Shown here piece after piece: positions 1-7,200 of a DNA stretch of 18,913 nucleotides. This DNA is from Spirochaetaceae bacterium (lineage in GTDB: Bacteria; Spirochaetota; Spirochaetia; Treponematales; Breznakiellaceae). The stretch spans positions 1 through 18,913 of the forward strand of contig JAITGR010000013.1 in NCBI GenBank assembly GCA_031280455.1, in the 5' to 3' direction. Made by a program: the position numbers and the translations under genes. The stretch's first letter is position 1; every line of letters starts with the position of its first letter. The notes below the pieces were generated by a model. It saw only the letters and a list, made by a program, of their open reading frames with translations. It ran no database searches and had not been told where the DNA came from.

Positions 1-269
1 TGGATGCCGGCGCGGAAGACATAAGCGCCAGCGACGGCGTTATAGAAGTAAGCGCCGACCCAGCGGATTTTGAAGCCGTCGCCAAAGCGCTGGAAGCGGC
101 CAATTTTGCGACAACCAGCGCCGAAATCAGCATGATACCCGAAGCGCCCGTCAGCCTGGACAAAGACGCGACAGGAAAACTACTTCGGCTCGTTGAAAGG
201 CTGGAAGCCAACGACGACGTTCAAAACGTCTACCACAACGTCGACATCCCCGACGATTACGAAGAATAG
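1..269 (+). CDS. yebC: YebC/PmpR-family protein, C-terminal part (5' end outside window)
   Basis: The first complete codon is at base 3 and the TAG stop is at 267-269, giving the last 89 residues of a family usually about 240-250 residues long. The stretch running from DAGAEDI through DGVIEV, DFEAVAKAL, SAEISMIP and LLRLVERLEANDDVQNVYHN to DIPDDYEE matches the conserved C-terminal domain of YebC/PmpR (TACO1-like) proteins. The family was long annotated as a transcriptional regulator; more recent work ties members to the ribosome, where they relieve stalling at polyproline stretches. The gene ends only 14 bases before the prfB start on the same strand, so the two are probably cotranscribed, and both would then act in translation. 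Nothing is odd in the visible part. The family call is secure; which YebC subgroup it belongs to cannot be told from this end. Confidence 0.93.
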   Translation, partial: DAGAEDISASDGVIEVSADPADFEAVAKALEAANFATTSAEISMIPEAPVSLDKDATGKLLRLVERLEANDDVQNVYHNVDIPDDYEE

Positions 270-283
270 CAGCGGAAACAACC

Positions 284-1388
284 ATGTTATTACAGGAACT
301 ACCGCCGCCAGTCGCCGAATTAAAACGCAACATTGACGAAATAAGGGGGCGTCTTTGAGGCCGCCGGCCTTTGGAACAAGAAACGCGAACTCGAAGAACA
401 ATGCGCGCGGGAAGACTTCTGGAACGACGCGCAAACCGCCGAAAAAATCCTTGCCGAAATAAAAGCCTTAAAGCGCCGCCTTGACCCGTGGATGCAGTTA
501 AGCCGCGAAAGCGACGACCTTGCCGCCCACCTGGAGTTGGCGCGGGAAGCCGGCGATGAACGCGAAGCGCCGGAAATAGAACGAACACTCGCGGCCCTCA
601 CAGAAGCGTACAACAACCAGAACGTCATAGAGTTGATGCCGGAACCAGCAGACGGAAACGACAGCTACCTTACCATACATTCCGGCGCCGGCGGCACCGA
701 AGCCAACGACTGGGCCAGTATGCTCTACCGCATGTACCTCCGCTGGGCCGAACGCCGCGGCTTTAGCGTAGAAGAAGTCGACATGCTGGAAGCCGAAGGC
801 GGCCTAAAGTCGGCGACCATCCGCGTCAACGGCCCCTACGCCTACGGCCCCCTCAAATGCGAAACCGGCGTACACCGCCTCGTACGCATCTCACCATTCG
901 ACGCCAACGCCCGCCGCCACACCAGCTTTTCGTCAGTGTACGCCTTTCCGGTACTGGACGACTCGGTCGAAGTAGAAATACGCCCCGAAGACCTCCGCGT
1001 AGACACCTACCGTTCCAGCGGCGCCGGCGGCCAGCACGTCAACAAAACCGACAGCGCCGTCCGGTTTACGCACCTGCCAACCGGCATAGTCGTCGCCTGC
1101 CAGAGCGAGCGCAGCCAGACCATGAACCGCGCGACCGCAATGAGTATGCTCAAAGCGCGGCTCTACGAACACTACAAACAAGAAAAAGAAAAAGAAAACG
1201 AAAAATTCGCCGCCGAAAAAAAAGACATATCGTGGAGCAACCAAATTCGGAACTACGTATTCCAGCCATACACACTCGTAAAAGACACCCGCACAAAAGT
1301 AGAAACCGGCAACATACAAGCCGTCATGGACGGCGCGATAGACCAATTTATAGAAGCAGTCCTCAAACTACCCATGACAAAAACGTAA
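284..1388 (+). CDS. prfB: Peptide chain release factor 2 (RF2), expressed by programmed +1 frameshift
   Basis: RF2 recognises UGA and UAA stop codons and triggers peptide release on the ribosome. Translation starts at ATG 284, reads 24 codons (MLLQEL, PPP, then up to RGRL), meets an in-frame TGA at 356-358 and continues in the +1 frame from GAG 357 to the TAA at 1386-1388, giving 367 residues, the normal RF2 length. After the shift the protein has the RF2 stop-codon tripeptide SPF (in ISPFDANARRHTSFSS) and the catalytic GGQ (in SSGAGGQHVNKT), plus the DWASMLYRMYLRWAE and KDTRTKVETGN signatures. Reading only the downstream frame would start at ATG 492 and lose about 70 residues of the N-terminal domain. 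The upstream ribosome-binding site is weak (GCGGAAA about 8 bases before ATG). The gene follows yebC by 14 bases. The frameshift is the normal autoregulatory device of this family, not a mutation. Confidence 0.97.
344..358 (+). promoter_or_regulatory. prfB programmed +1 frameshift site
   Basis: The sequence is AGGGGG (344-349), CGT, CTT (353-355), TGA (356-358), G. An internal Shine-Dalgarno-like AGGGGG sits three bases before the slippery CTT codon, and the next codon is an in-frame UGA. This is the same arrangement as in E. coli prfB (AGG GGG TAT CTT TGA). When RF2 is scarce, termination at UGA is slow, peptidyl-tRNA(Leu) slips from CUU to UUU, and full-length RF2 is made. The base after TGA is G rather than the C of E. 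coli. Confidence 0.96.
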
Positions 1389-1733
1389 TCCGGCCACATA
1401 CAGCATTTTGGCGCATTTTTGCCCGCAGAGGTGAGTCTGTCCCAAAATTGCAATTTTGGGACAGCAACCTTGATTTTGAGTGGAGAAACGGCTGTTAAGA
1501 CGTTTCTCCAAGAGCCTGTCCCGAAAATAACCGACTTTTGGGGCAGGATCAGGTAGCAGAAGTAAAAAGCAAGACGCTGCGCGCCTTGAGTTGGTTTGCA
1601 CAGCAAAAACGCCACACTTGCCCCCAGCCGCAAACAACAAAAACCTACAAGCCCCACCCGCCGAAGCCTGTGCGCAGGAGTCGCCGCAGGCGGACGGCTT
1701 GCGAGACGACCCCGGTTTCCCCATAATGGACAC
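1389..1733. other. Intergenic region after prfB holding a structured repeat
   Basis: No gene is visible in these 345 bases. Bases 1432-1547 hold a three-hairpin repeat unit listed separately. Bases 1401-1428 contain GCATTTTGGCGCATTTTTGC, which is closely similar to a stretch before the giant gene at 13886-13909. Bases 1548-1733 are GC-rich and contain short repeats around GCAGGCGGACGGC but no promoter or RNA gene I can recognise. The reading frame of the next gene is open back to 1596, but no family homology is visible before 1734. Confidence 0.7.
1432..1547 (-). repeat. Three-hairpin intergenic repeat unit, copy 1
   Basis: There are three hairpins in a row. H1 (1437-1464) is a perfect palindrome with the 14-base arm CTGTCCCAAAATTG. 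H2 (1482-1509) has perfect 9-base arms GGAGAAACG/CGTTTCTCC around a 10-base loop. H3 (1515-1547) has about 12 pairs, two of them G-T, around a loop containing TAACCG. The same three hairpins occur in the opposite order and orientation at 3944-4061, and H1 alone at 3891-3942. Bases 1432-1483 are an exact 52-base inverted copy of 3891-3942. It is called minus strand only to put it in the opposite orientation to copies 2 and 3. H1 might stop transcription after prfB, but it has no T-run behind it. Confidence 0.9.
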
Positions 1734-2789
1734 ATGGAAACACTCCCCATTGAACAAGCAGCCGGCCGCGCACTCTCCCACGACTTGACACAGATTATCC
1801 CCGGAGAAAGCAAACAGGCGCGTTTTAGAAAAGGCTACGTCCTCCGCGCGGAAGACATGGCCACACTGCGATCTATGGGAAAGGAACACGTCCTGGTCGA
1901 GACCGTCAGCGCCGCGCCCGTAGACGGCCAAGTCCACGAGGCCCACGCCGCCGCCCGCCTTGCCCGCCACTGCAAAGGCGCGGCGGTACGCACAGGCGAG
2001 CCGTCCGAAGGGAAAGTCGAGTTGTTTGCCACAGCGGACGGCTGCTTTGACGCGCACACCGGCGCAATTAACGCAATTAACATGCTGGGAGAACTGGCCG
2101 TCGCCGTCAGACGGCCGCTCTGCGCCGTCCGCGCAGGCGATAAACTCGGCGCGGTCAAAGTAATACCCCTGTTTGTCGCGGAAGAAAAACTCCGCGCCGC
2201 CTGCGAACTGGCCGCTTCGCCGCTTTTGTCGGTACTTCCGTTTACCCAGGCCAATGTGTGCCTGGTTATAACCGGCAGCGAAGTAGCGCGCGGCCTTGTC
2301 AAAGATGGCTTTACGCCGGTGTTGCGGGAAAAACTGCAGCCATTCGGCATGCGGGTACTAAAACGCTTTGTCGTCGAGGACAGCGCCGCAGCAATTGGCG
2401 CGGCCATCACACAGGCAAAGGAAGCACTCGCGGCAGCCGGCAGCCGCGCCGGACTTATCCTGTGCACCGGCGGCATGGCCGTCGATCCCGACGACAAAAC
2501 ACCCGGCGCGATTCGCCAGAGCGGCGCGGAATGTGTGTGCCACAGTGTGCCGGTGTTCCCCGGTGCCCTGTTCATGCTTTCGTACTTTGAAGACGGCACG
2601 GCGCTGGCCGGCCTCCCCGGCTGCGTAATGTACGCCAAAAAGACCATTTTCGACATTGTGCTGCCGGCGCTGGCGGCAGGCAAACGACTCGGTGCCGCCT
2701 TTTTTACCCGCATGGGCGCAGGCGGCCTGTGCCTGGACTGCCCCCACTGCATATTCCCCAACTGCGCCTTCGGCAGCGGCGGCATGTAG
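1734..2789 (+). CDS. Molybdopterin-binding protein (MoCF domain) with C-terminal Cys cluster
   Basis: This 351-residue protein belongs to the family of stand-alone molybdopterin-binding proteins related to MoeA/MogA, found in many anaerobes. The N-terminal part (about 1-55: AAGRALSHDLTQIIPGE, FRKGYVLRAEDM, MGKEHVLV) is the typical opening of this family. The MoCF fold starts near residue 175 with VCLVITGSEV and carries TGGMAVDPDDKT at 245-256, the glycine-rich loop and acidic residues that bind molybdopterin in MoeA/MogA proteins. The end has LPGCVMYAKKT, then GAGGLC and the cysteines C333-x2-C336-x2-C339-x4-C344, which could hold an iron-sulfur cluster or zinc. ATG 1734 is chosen because homology starts there; the frame is open upstream to 1596 but the extra residues look random. 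No strong ribosome-binding site is present (GGA at 1728-1730 only). The role is probably in molybdenum cofactor handling or sensing, but no molybdoenzyme gene lies in the window to name a partner. Confidence 0.87.
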   Translation: METLPIEQAAGRALSHDLTQIIPGESKQARFRKGYVLRAEDMATLRSMGKEHVLVETVSAAPVDGQVHEAHAAARLARHCKGAAVRTGEPSEGKVELFATADGCFDAHTGAINAINMLGELAVAVRRPLCAVRAGDKLGAVKVIPLFVAEEKLRAACELAASPLLSVLPFTQANVCLVITGSEVARGLVKDGFTPVLREKLQPFGMRVLKRFVVEDSAAAIGAAITQAKEALAAAGSRAGLILCTGGMAVDPDDKTPGAIRQSGAECVCHSVPVFPGALFMLSYFEDGTALAGLPGCVMYAKKTIFDIVLPALAAGKRLGAAFFTRMGAGGLCLDCPHCIFPNCAFGSGGM

Positions 2790-2826
2790 CATTTTTATCG
2801 TCCAGTTGAACCGGCATCCAAATAAC

Positions 2827-2860
2827 AAAAAAAACTGCCCCTCTCGGGGCAGTTTTTTTT
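2827..2860. terminator. Bidirectional intrinsic terminator
   Basis: A perfect 15-base stem, AAAAAAAACTGCCCC (2827-2841) against GGGGCAGTTTTTTTT (2846-2860), encloses the loop TCTC. The GC core followed by eight Ts works on either strand. It lies between the plus-strand gene ending at 2789 and the minus-strand gene ending at 2885, so it would end both convergent transcripts. Confidence 0.95.
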
Positions 2861-2884
2861 GTTTCAATGTCTACAGCACACGTG

Positions 2885-3733
2885 CTATTTTGCCATCCAG
2901 AAATCCGGATGCTTTTGTTTGAATTTTTTCATATTCTCTCCGGTTTTACCCAGCTTGTCTTCTATTCGCGCTATATAGTAATCCGCGACTGTTGAATTAC
3001 TGTCCATCTGCTTTAATCCTTTGAATGCCTGCAAAGCCGTTTCCTCGTCTCCCATAGCATTCAGGGTTTCGGCAAAATACAAATAGAGCAGCAGCGGCAC
3101 ATTGCCTTTATTTTTGTTAGCCACATATTTTTGCAGCGTATACACAATTTTCAGCGCCATATCGGGGTTGCTCGAAAACAAATTGTAAACAAGCAAAGAA
3201 TAGTATATATCACGATTATTTGCTTTTTGATTATCGACTGTTTCCGCTAATGCTTTCAAATTCTCGGCCATTTTTTGCTTGTTTGGCCCAGCCTCCTGGT
3301 TAAATTCTCCATAAATAGCATCGCATATCTGCAAAAAATCTTTTATGTTATTGTTTCTTTTTATGCTATTAGCCTTAAAAAGAATCCAATTGGGTATATA
3401 ATTATTTTTTGTCGACGTTCTATACTCAAGAATGCCGTCTCCGTCCAAATCATACATTATATACCTGTTCTTGCTGTCTCCTAAAATGGCGCCGTATATA
3501 CAAATCACTTTCCCTTTTTCGGTCGCGCAGAGCAATACCGGCGTTTTCATTTCCTCTTCGTACGTCATAAGGCCAAATCCGATTTCCTTAAATTGTTTTA
3601 AGCCGTAATCGGTATCTACTACGTACTGGAAATTATACTTTCCTTTTAGACTCTCTACAGATACGCTTTCATCCTGCCCAAAAGCAAAAATCCGCACCAA
3701 CAGAAACCACCCAGCCACACACTTGTTTTTCAT
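2885..3733 (-). CDS. Exported protein of unknown function; candidate partner of the giant protein
   Basis: I do not recognise a family. The protein has 282 residues. It opens with a signal peptide (MKNK, hydrophobic VAGWFLLV, IFAFG, then QDES), so it is probably exported to the periplasm; no lipobox cysteine is present. Residues about 30-110 look like a small beta-rich domain (YNFQYVVDTDYG, LLCATEKGKVICIYGAI, IMYDLDGDGILEYRT). The second half is helical with TPR-like spacing (LLYLYFAETLNAMGDEETALQAFKGLKQMDS, then YYIARIEDKLG). The start is set by AGGAGG at 3745-3740, which lies 6 bases before ATG 3733 but directly against the alternative ATG 3739. The gene is AT-rich like the 3' end of the giant gene upstream of it on the same strand, from which it is separated by about 475 bases of hairpins. 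An immunity role is a hypothesis from context only. It has its own strong ribosome-binding site and ends at the shared terminator. Confidence 0.88.
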   Translation of the reverse strand: MKNKCVAGWFLLVRIFAFGQDESVSVESLKGKYNFQYVVDTDYGLKQFKEIGFGLMTYEEEMKTPVLLCATEKGKVICIYGAILGDSKNRYIMYDLDGDGILEYRTSTKNNYIPNWILFKANSIKRNNNIKDFLQICDAIYGEFNQEAGPNKQKMAENLKALAETVDNQKANNRDIYYSLLVYNLFSSNPDMALKIVYTLQKYVANKNKGNVPLLLYLYFAETLNAMGDEETALQAFKGLKQMDSNSTVADYYIARIEDKLGKTGENMKKFKQKHPDFWMAK

Positions 3734-3739
3734 AACCAT

Positions 3740-3745
3740 CCTCCT
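3740..3745 (-). promoter_or_regulatory. Ribosome-binding site deciding the start of the 2885-3733 gene
   Basis: On the minus strand the sequence reads AGGAGG ATGGTT ATG. The consensus AGGAGG leaves zero spacing to the first ATG (3739) and a good 6-base spacing to the second (3733), so the second ATG is the likely start. Confidence 0.85.
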
Positions 3746-3760
3746 GGTTTGTTAATCTAA

Positions 3761-3799
3761 TGAGGCTGTTCCAAAAACTGAAGTTTTGGAACAGCCTCA
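3761..3799. repeat. Long hairpin A upstream of the exported-protein gene
   Basis: The arms TGAGGCTGTTCCAAAA-(A)-C and GTTTTGGAACAGCCTCA pair over 17 bases with one bulged A and the loop TGAA. It starts 28 bases before the ATG at 3733. It is an inverted relative of hairpin B: read on the minus strand its core is GCTGTTCCAAAACTTCAG, while B on the plus strand reads GCTGTTCTGAAACTTCAG. In the leader RNA of the 2885-3733 gene it would form a strong stem; it may also block read-through from the giant gene. Confidence 0.85.
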
Positions 3800-3890
3800 A
3801 TTTGTAGAATTTATCCCGCCTGTTGGGATTTTTCTAACTTCTATATCTACGTACACTCCTTTATCGCCTGTTGCTTTACGGACAATGGAG

Positions 3891-3942
3891 CCACTCAAAA
3901 TCAAGGTTGCTGTCCCAAAATTGCAATTTTGGGACAGACTCA
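3891..3942 (+). repeat. Intergenic repeat, copy 2 (hairpin H1 only)
   Basis: These 52 bases are the exact reverse complement of 1432-1483, with no mismatch. They contain the 28-base perfect palindrome at 3910-3937 (arm CTGTCCCAAAATTG). Only H1 and its left flank are present; the H2 and H3 hairpins that should precede it are missing, so this is a truncated unit placed directly before copy 3. Confidence 0.93.
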
Positions 3943-3943
3943 A

Positions 3944-4061
3944 TTCCCAAAAACGGTTATTTTGGGGACTGGTTCCTGGAGAAACGGCAATACCAGCATA
4001 CCACAGCCGCTTCTCCCGCCGAAATCAAGGCTGCTTTCCCAAAATTGCAATTTTGGGAAAG
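3944..4061 (+). repeat. Three-hairpin intergenic repeat unit, copy 3
   Basis: Compared with copy 1, the order here is H3 (3944-3968, TTCCCAAAA/TTTTGGGGA around ACGGTTA), H2 (3978-4016, GGAGAAACGG/CCGCTTCTCC with one wobble position), then H1 (4034-4061). H1 is again a perfect 28-base palindrome, but its arm is CTTTCCCAAAATTG instead of CTGTCCCAAAATTG; the opposite arm has changed to match. The loop of H2 is longer than in copy 1. Retained pairing despite changed bases indicates that the folded form matters. Confidence 0.88.
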
Positions 4062-4088
4062 GCTTAATGGCCTTTTAGTGATGATTAG

Positions 4089-4120
4089 AGCTGTTCTGAA
4101 ACTTCAGTTTTAGAACAGCT
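4089..4120. repeat. Hairpin B
   Basis: The arms AGCTGTTCTGAAAC (4089-4102) and GTTTTAGAACAGCT (4107-4120) pair over 14 positions with one G-T, around the loop TTCA. It is an inverted relative of hairpin A at 3761-3799. There is no T-run on either side, so it is not a standard terminator. Confidence 0.85.
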
Positions 4121-4127
4121 TCCGCTT

Positions 4128-4167
4128 AAAAATGCAGTTTCGCAAGGCTTTAGCATGAGAAACTGCA
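4128..4167 (-). terminator. Probable terminator of the giant gene
   Basis: On the minus strand, TGCAGTTTC (4167-4159) pairs with GAAACTGCA (4141-4133) over 9 bases and is followed by TTTTTAAG. It lies about 45 bases after the stop codon of the giant gene. The loop of 17 bases is long, which makes the call less than certain. Confidence 0.62.
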
Positions 4168-4168
4168 A

Positions 4169-4205
4169 GACTTGGTCCGAAACCCATCGGGTTTTGGAAC
4201 AAGTC
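4169..4205. repeat. Hairpin C directly after the giant gene's stop codon
   Basis: The arms GACTTGGTCCGAAACCC and GGGTTTTGGAACAAGTC pair over 17 positions, two of them wobble pairs, around the loop ATC. It begins three bases after the stop. Its core (GGTCCGAAAC/GTTTTGGAAC) resembles hairpins A and B. It may protect the 3' end of the transcript or help end it together with the neighbouring hairpin. Confidence 0.8.
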
Positions 4206-4208
4206 TAT

Positions 4209-7200
4209 TTATGCACTCCTCCTGTATTGTATTCTATACTTTTTGTCATTCGTAAAAAAGGTATCTAAATCACTATTACCTCTTTTGTAGACGCCTACTC
4301 CCTCTGTCGTTTTATTGTTTGAATCTTTGCCAAGAAATCCATTATGCAAAATAACGGCGTTCCCATTCGCATCAAATTTCACAAACCCTACATGACCTCC
4401 TGTTCCATTATCATACTTTTTGTAAAACATATACGTCCCTTCGCCTGGATTTGTTCCAATTTGTGTCGTGATAAAATCCATATCATTTTCCCCGTCTCGT
4501 TTTGCCAGTTCATTCATGCTGCTAACAACGCTAAGGCTTGGCAAATAGGCATCGGCATTATACCCGGATAATTCTAACAATTCCCGCCCAAATGAAGTGC
4601 AGACATAGCCGTCTTTGCCGTACTGTCTTCCTAACAACTTGTTCTTTTCTGCGTTTTTTAACAGTTTTTCAAAAACCTCTTCATAGCTTGTTTCTTTATT
4701 CGGTATATCTTTATTTTCGGCATTAGATTCCTGATTATCCTGCCTTACTCCCAATCCTTTTATTTTCTCAAATAATTTAGAAACTTTATCGCCAATAAAA
4801 TTCCCGACTGCTTCTATTATATTTGGTTTGCCGGCGGCCTTTTCTATCTCCGGAGTCTTTTCAGCAACCGGCGTATACTTTGCCCCCTCATTTTTTGCAT
4901 ACCAGCCGGTTCCTGCTTTATAATCTAATCCAGATGCCTGCATTAGTGCATTCATATCCCCTTTGTCTATTCCCGCTATTTCTGCTAACTGTCTGGACAA
5001 ACTGCTTTTATCAAGATTATATTTGCTTTCTTCTTCGCCGTTTTCGTTTACTATTGTTGCGTGTTCGTAATCTCCATCATCCAGTATTTTTACTACTTCA
5101 CCATTCTTATTCTTTATCAGCCGCCAATAGTCGGCGCTGGAATCGTAGTTGGCATCCACATAGGCGTTAAACCCCTCGGCGCCGGAATTGTAGGCGGCAA
5201 GGTCGTTTTGCAGGTTTGCGTTGTTCCCCAGCAGCGCCGCGACCGTTCCTATATACATCTTGTCGCTGGCCATTCGCAGCATAAACCCCGTGTGCCCCCG
5301 CACTGCCGCCCGCGTTTCCGCCGCATTCTGTTCGTCTACAATGCCGTTCCGGTACGCTTCGTGACCCAGCGTTATCCCCAATTCCAACTGCTCGGCAGTG
5401 CTCATCCCCGCACGGTACCCCGCAAGATTTACCACCCGCTTGCCGTCCTGCATAAACGTCTGCGCCACAGCCCCCGCACCCTCCGCTGTACCTACGAGCG
5501 TATTGCCCTGCAAGATACTCTGTAATTGTGTACGCTGCGCCTCATCACCAAAACCGTACTGCGTCCGCAGCGTCGTCGCTATATCCAACTGCTCCCGCCG
5601 AGCGTACGCTTGTATCTGATTGTTTGTATCCCATACAATCGCCCCTCGCACCACGGAACTGATAGCCCCCAAACTCACATCAAGCCCGCCGCTCCCCGCA
5701 CCGGCCTTTACACCCGTATTCCCGATACTCAACTCCAATAGACCCATCCCGTCGGATTCGCCCAGTTTGCCTGTATTCAATAGATTGAACTTAAAATCAT
5801 CCCCCCACGCGGCGTATCCGACCGTTTGTCCTGCAAGCCCGCCTATTGTACTGTTCAGTTTTGTTACATCCTCTATATTCATGGATGAAAATCCGGTTAC
5901 TTTACTTAACGCATCCCCCATGTTTACATAATTCAGCGCCTCACCGGAAAAAGCCGTTACCCCCGCGGTCAATGCGTTCTTGAACGAACCTTCAACACCC
6001 GCATTAAACCGTTCGCGCGAAAAACTTAAACCGCCGCCCGTGCTGTACTGTACCGCGCCTATCGCGCTTGTTACAACGCCGGTTGTTACCGTCTGGTGCA
6101 TAGCCAGCACGCCTTTACCAAACATGCCGCTTACCCCGCCGCCAATACTTGCAGACGCGCCGTTGTAAAAAGCGCCTATTTGGTTTGTCGCGACAGCCAG
6201 CAAGGCCTGTTTGCCGAACTCAAAGCCGGCTTCCAGCGGGTCCTTGTAGCCAACGGCCACATCCAGCGCGGCAAACAGCGCGTCGTCTATCAGCCCGATA
6301 AACACCCCCGCCAGCCCGCCGCCGGCCAGCGTTCCGGCTACCTGTAACGCTATGCTCGCCACACTTTTTATGCTGGGCGGGTCGAACCAGTCCCCGGGCT
6401 TTTTATGCCACAGATTCTTTTCCCACATCGCCGTATTCATCGCCGCGACACCGGCCCCTTCGCGTATATTCCAGTAAATATACTCCTGAAAAAGCCGCCC
6501 CAGCTCGCCCTCGCCCCGCGACCCGTCGCCCGAAAACATTTCGCCCCTGGACATATCAGGCGTACTTTTCCCGCGCGGCTTCGCGGCCTCGCCTATATGT
6601 TTTTCAAACAAACCTTTTGCGCGATCTTCACCTTCCTTTTCTTCCGCACCGCTTCCGAATATGCTTTGCGAAAATTCGCGCACTTCTTTCTGCATACGCT
6701 CAATCAAATTTTGTATCGCAAAGGCTTCCAGACCCTTCAGATTTTCGGGATTCAAATACTGCGGTATAGCGAATGTACCAATATGTTCATAATATTTATA
6801 TACTTCTACAGAAGCCCGCTCGGTTATCGGTCCTTCCAGCAGACTGGAATCTATCAGCACATCTTTAACGTAACTTTTTCCGTTACGCGACCAACGGCCA
6901 TCATAGATAAATGTTTTATTCATGCTTTCGTCAAAATTCTCATTCTGTTTATCAATACTTTTATATACACCAGCAATCGCGTATTCCGCCGTGCGCCGCA
7001 CCGTTTCGGCAAGCCGTTTTGCCTCGCGCTCCGCCAGCGTTTTGTTGGCGGCCTGCGCCAACTGCCGCGCCTGGTGCTGAACAAGCCCCGCGTCCCAGGT
7101 ACCGCCGCCGCCAAGCCCCCGCAGCAGCCGCGGTGCCGCCGTGTGCGCCACGCCGCCAAGAGCGTCAAACGCCTGCCCCAGATAGGCTATGCCGGCACTT

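Larger units (their letters stand above)
3734..4208. other. Palindrome-rich intergenic region
   Basis: No credible gene is present; short plus-strand frames here only read through the repeats. The 475 bases hold, left to right: hairpin A (3761-3799), repeat copy 2 (3891-3942), repeat copy 3 (3944-4061), hairpin B (4089-4120), a terminator-like hairpin (4133-4167) and hairpin C (4169-4205). Only about 3800-3890 is free of strong structure. Promoters for the downstream minus-strand gene should lie here, but I cannot point to a convincing one. Confidence 0.85.
2885..5130. other. AT-rich block spanning an exported-protein gene, palindromes and the 3' end of the giant gene
   Basis: Hand counts of single 60-base lines give 43, 27 and 28% GC at 3121, 3181 and 3361, and 30, 37, 38 and 33% at 4201, 4261, 4321 and 5041. 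The value rises to 48% at 5101 and 58% at 5161, then 55% at 6961 and 78% at 10981. The right edge therefore falls inside the coding sequence of the giant gene. The left edge coincides with the terminator at 2827-2860. The block looks like transferred or exchanged DNA. The edges are approximate. Confidence 0.75.

Noticed and set aside
284..491. prfB as a pseudogene because of the TGA at 356-358
   Set aside because: The AGGGGG, CTT and TGA arrangement is the standard programmed frameshift, and the +1 frame restores a full-length RF2.
1596..1733. N-terminal extension of the molybdopterin-binding protein to ATG 1596
   Set aside because: The extra 46 residues show no family similarity, while the known family start motif follows ATG 1734 directly.
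3786..4113. Small plus-strand frames of 80-93 codons between the exported-protein and giant genes
   Set aside because: They read through palindromic repeats, have no ribosome-binding site, and the palindromes alone create their recurrent KLQFW peptides.
1432..4120. CRISPR array
   Set aside because: The repeats are few, inverted as well as direct, unevenly spaced and of differing length; no cas gene is present.
5340..5380. Zinc metallopeptidase motif in the giant protein
   Set aside because: The sequence is HEAYR, not HExxH, and no third ligand pattern is visible.
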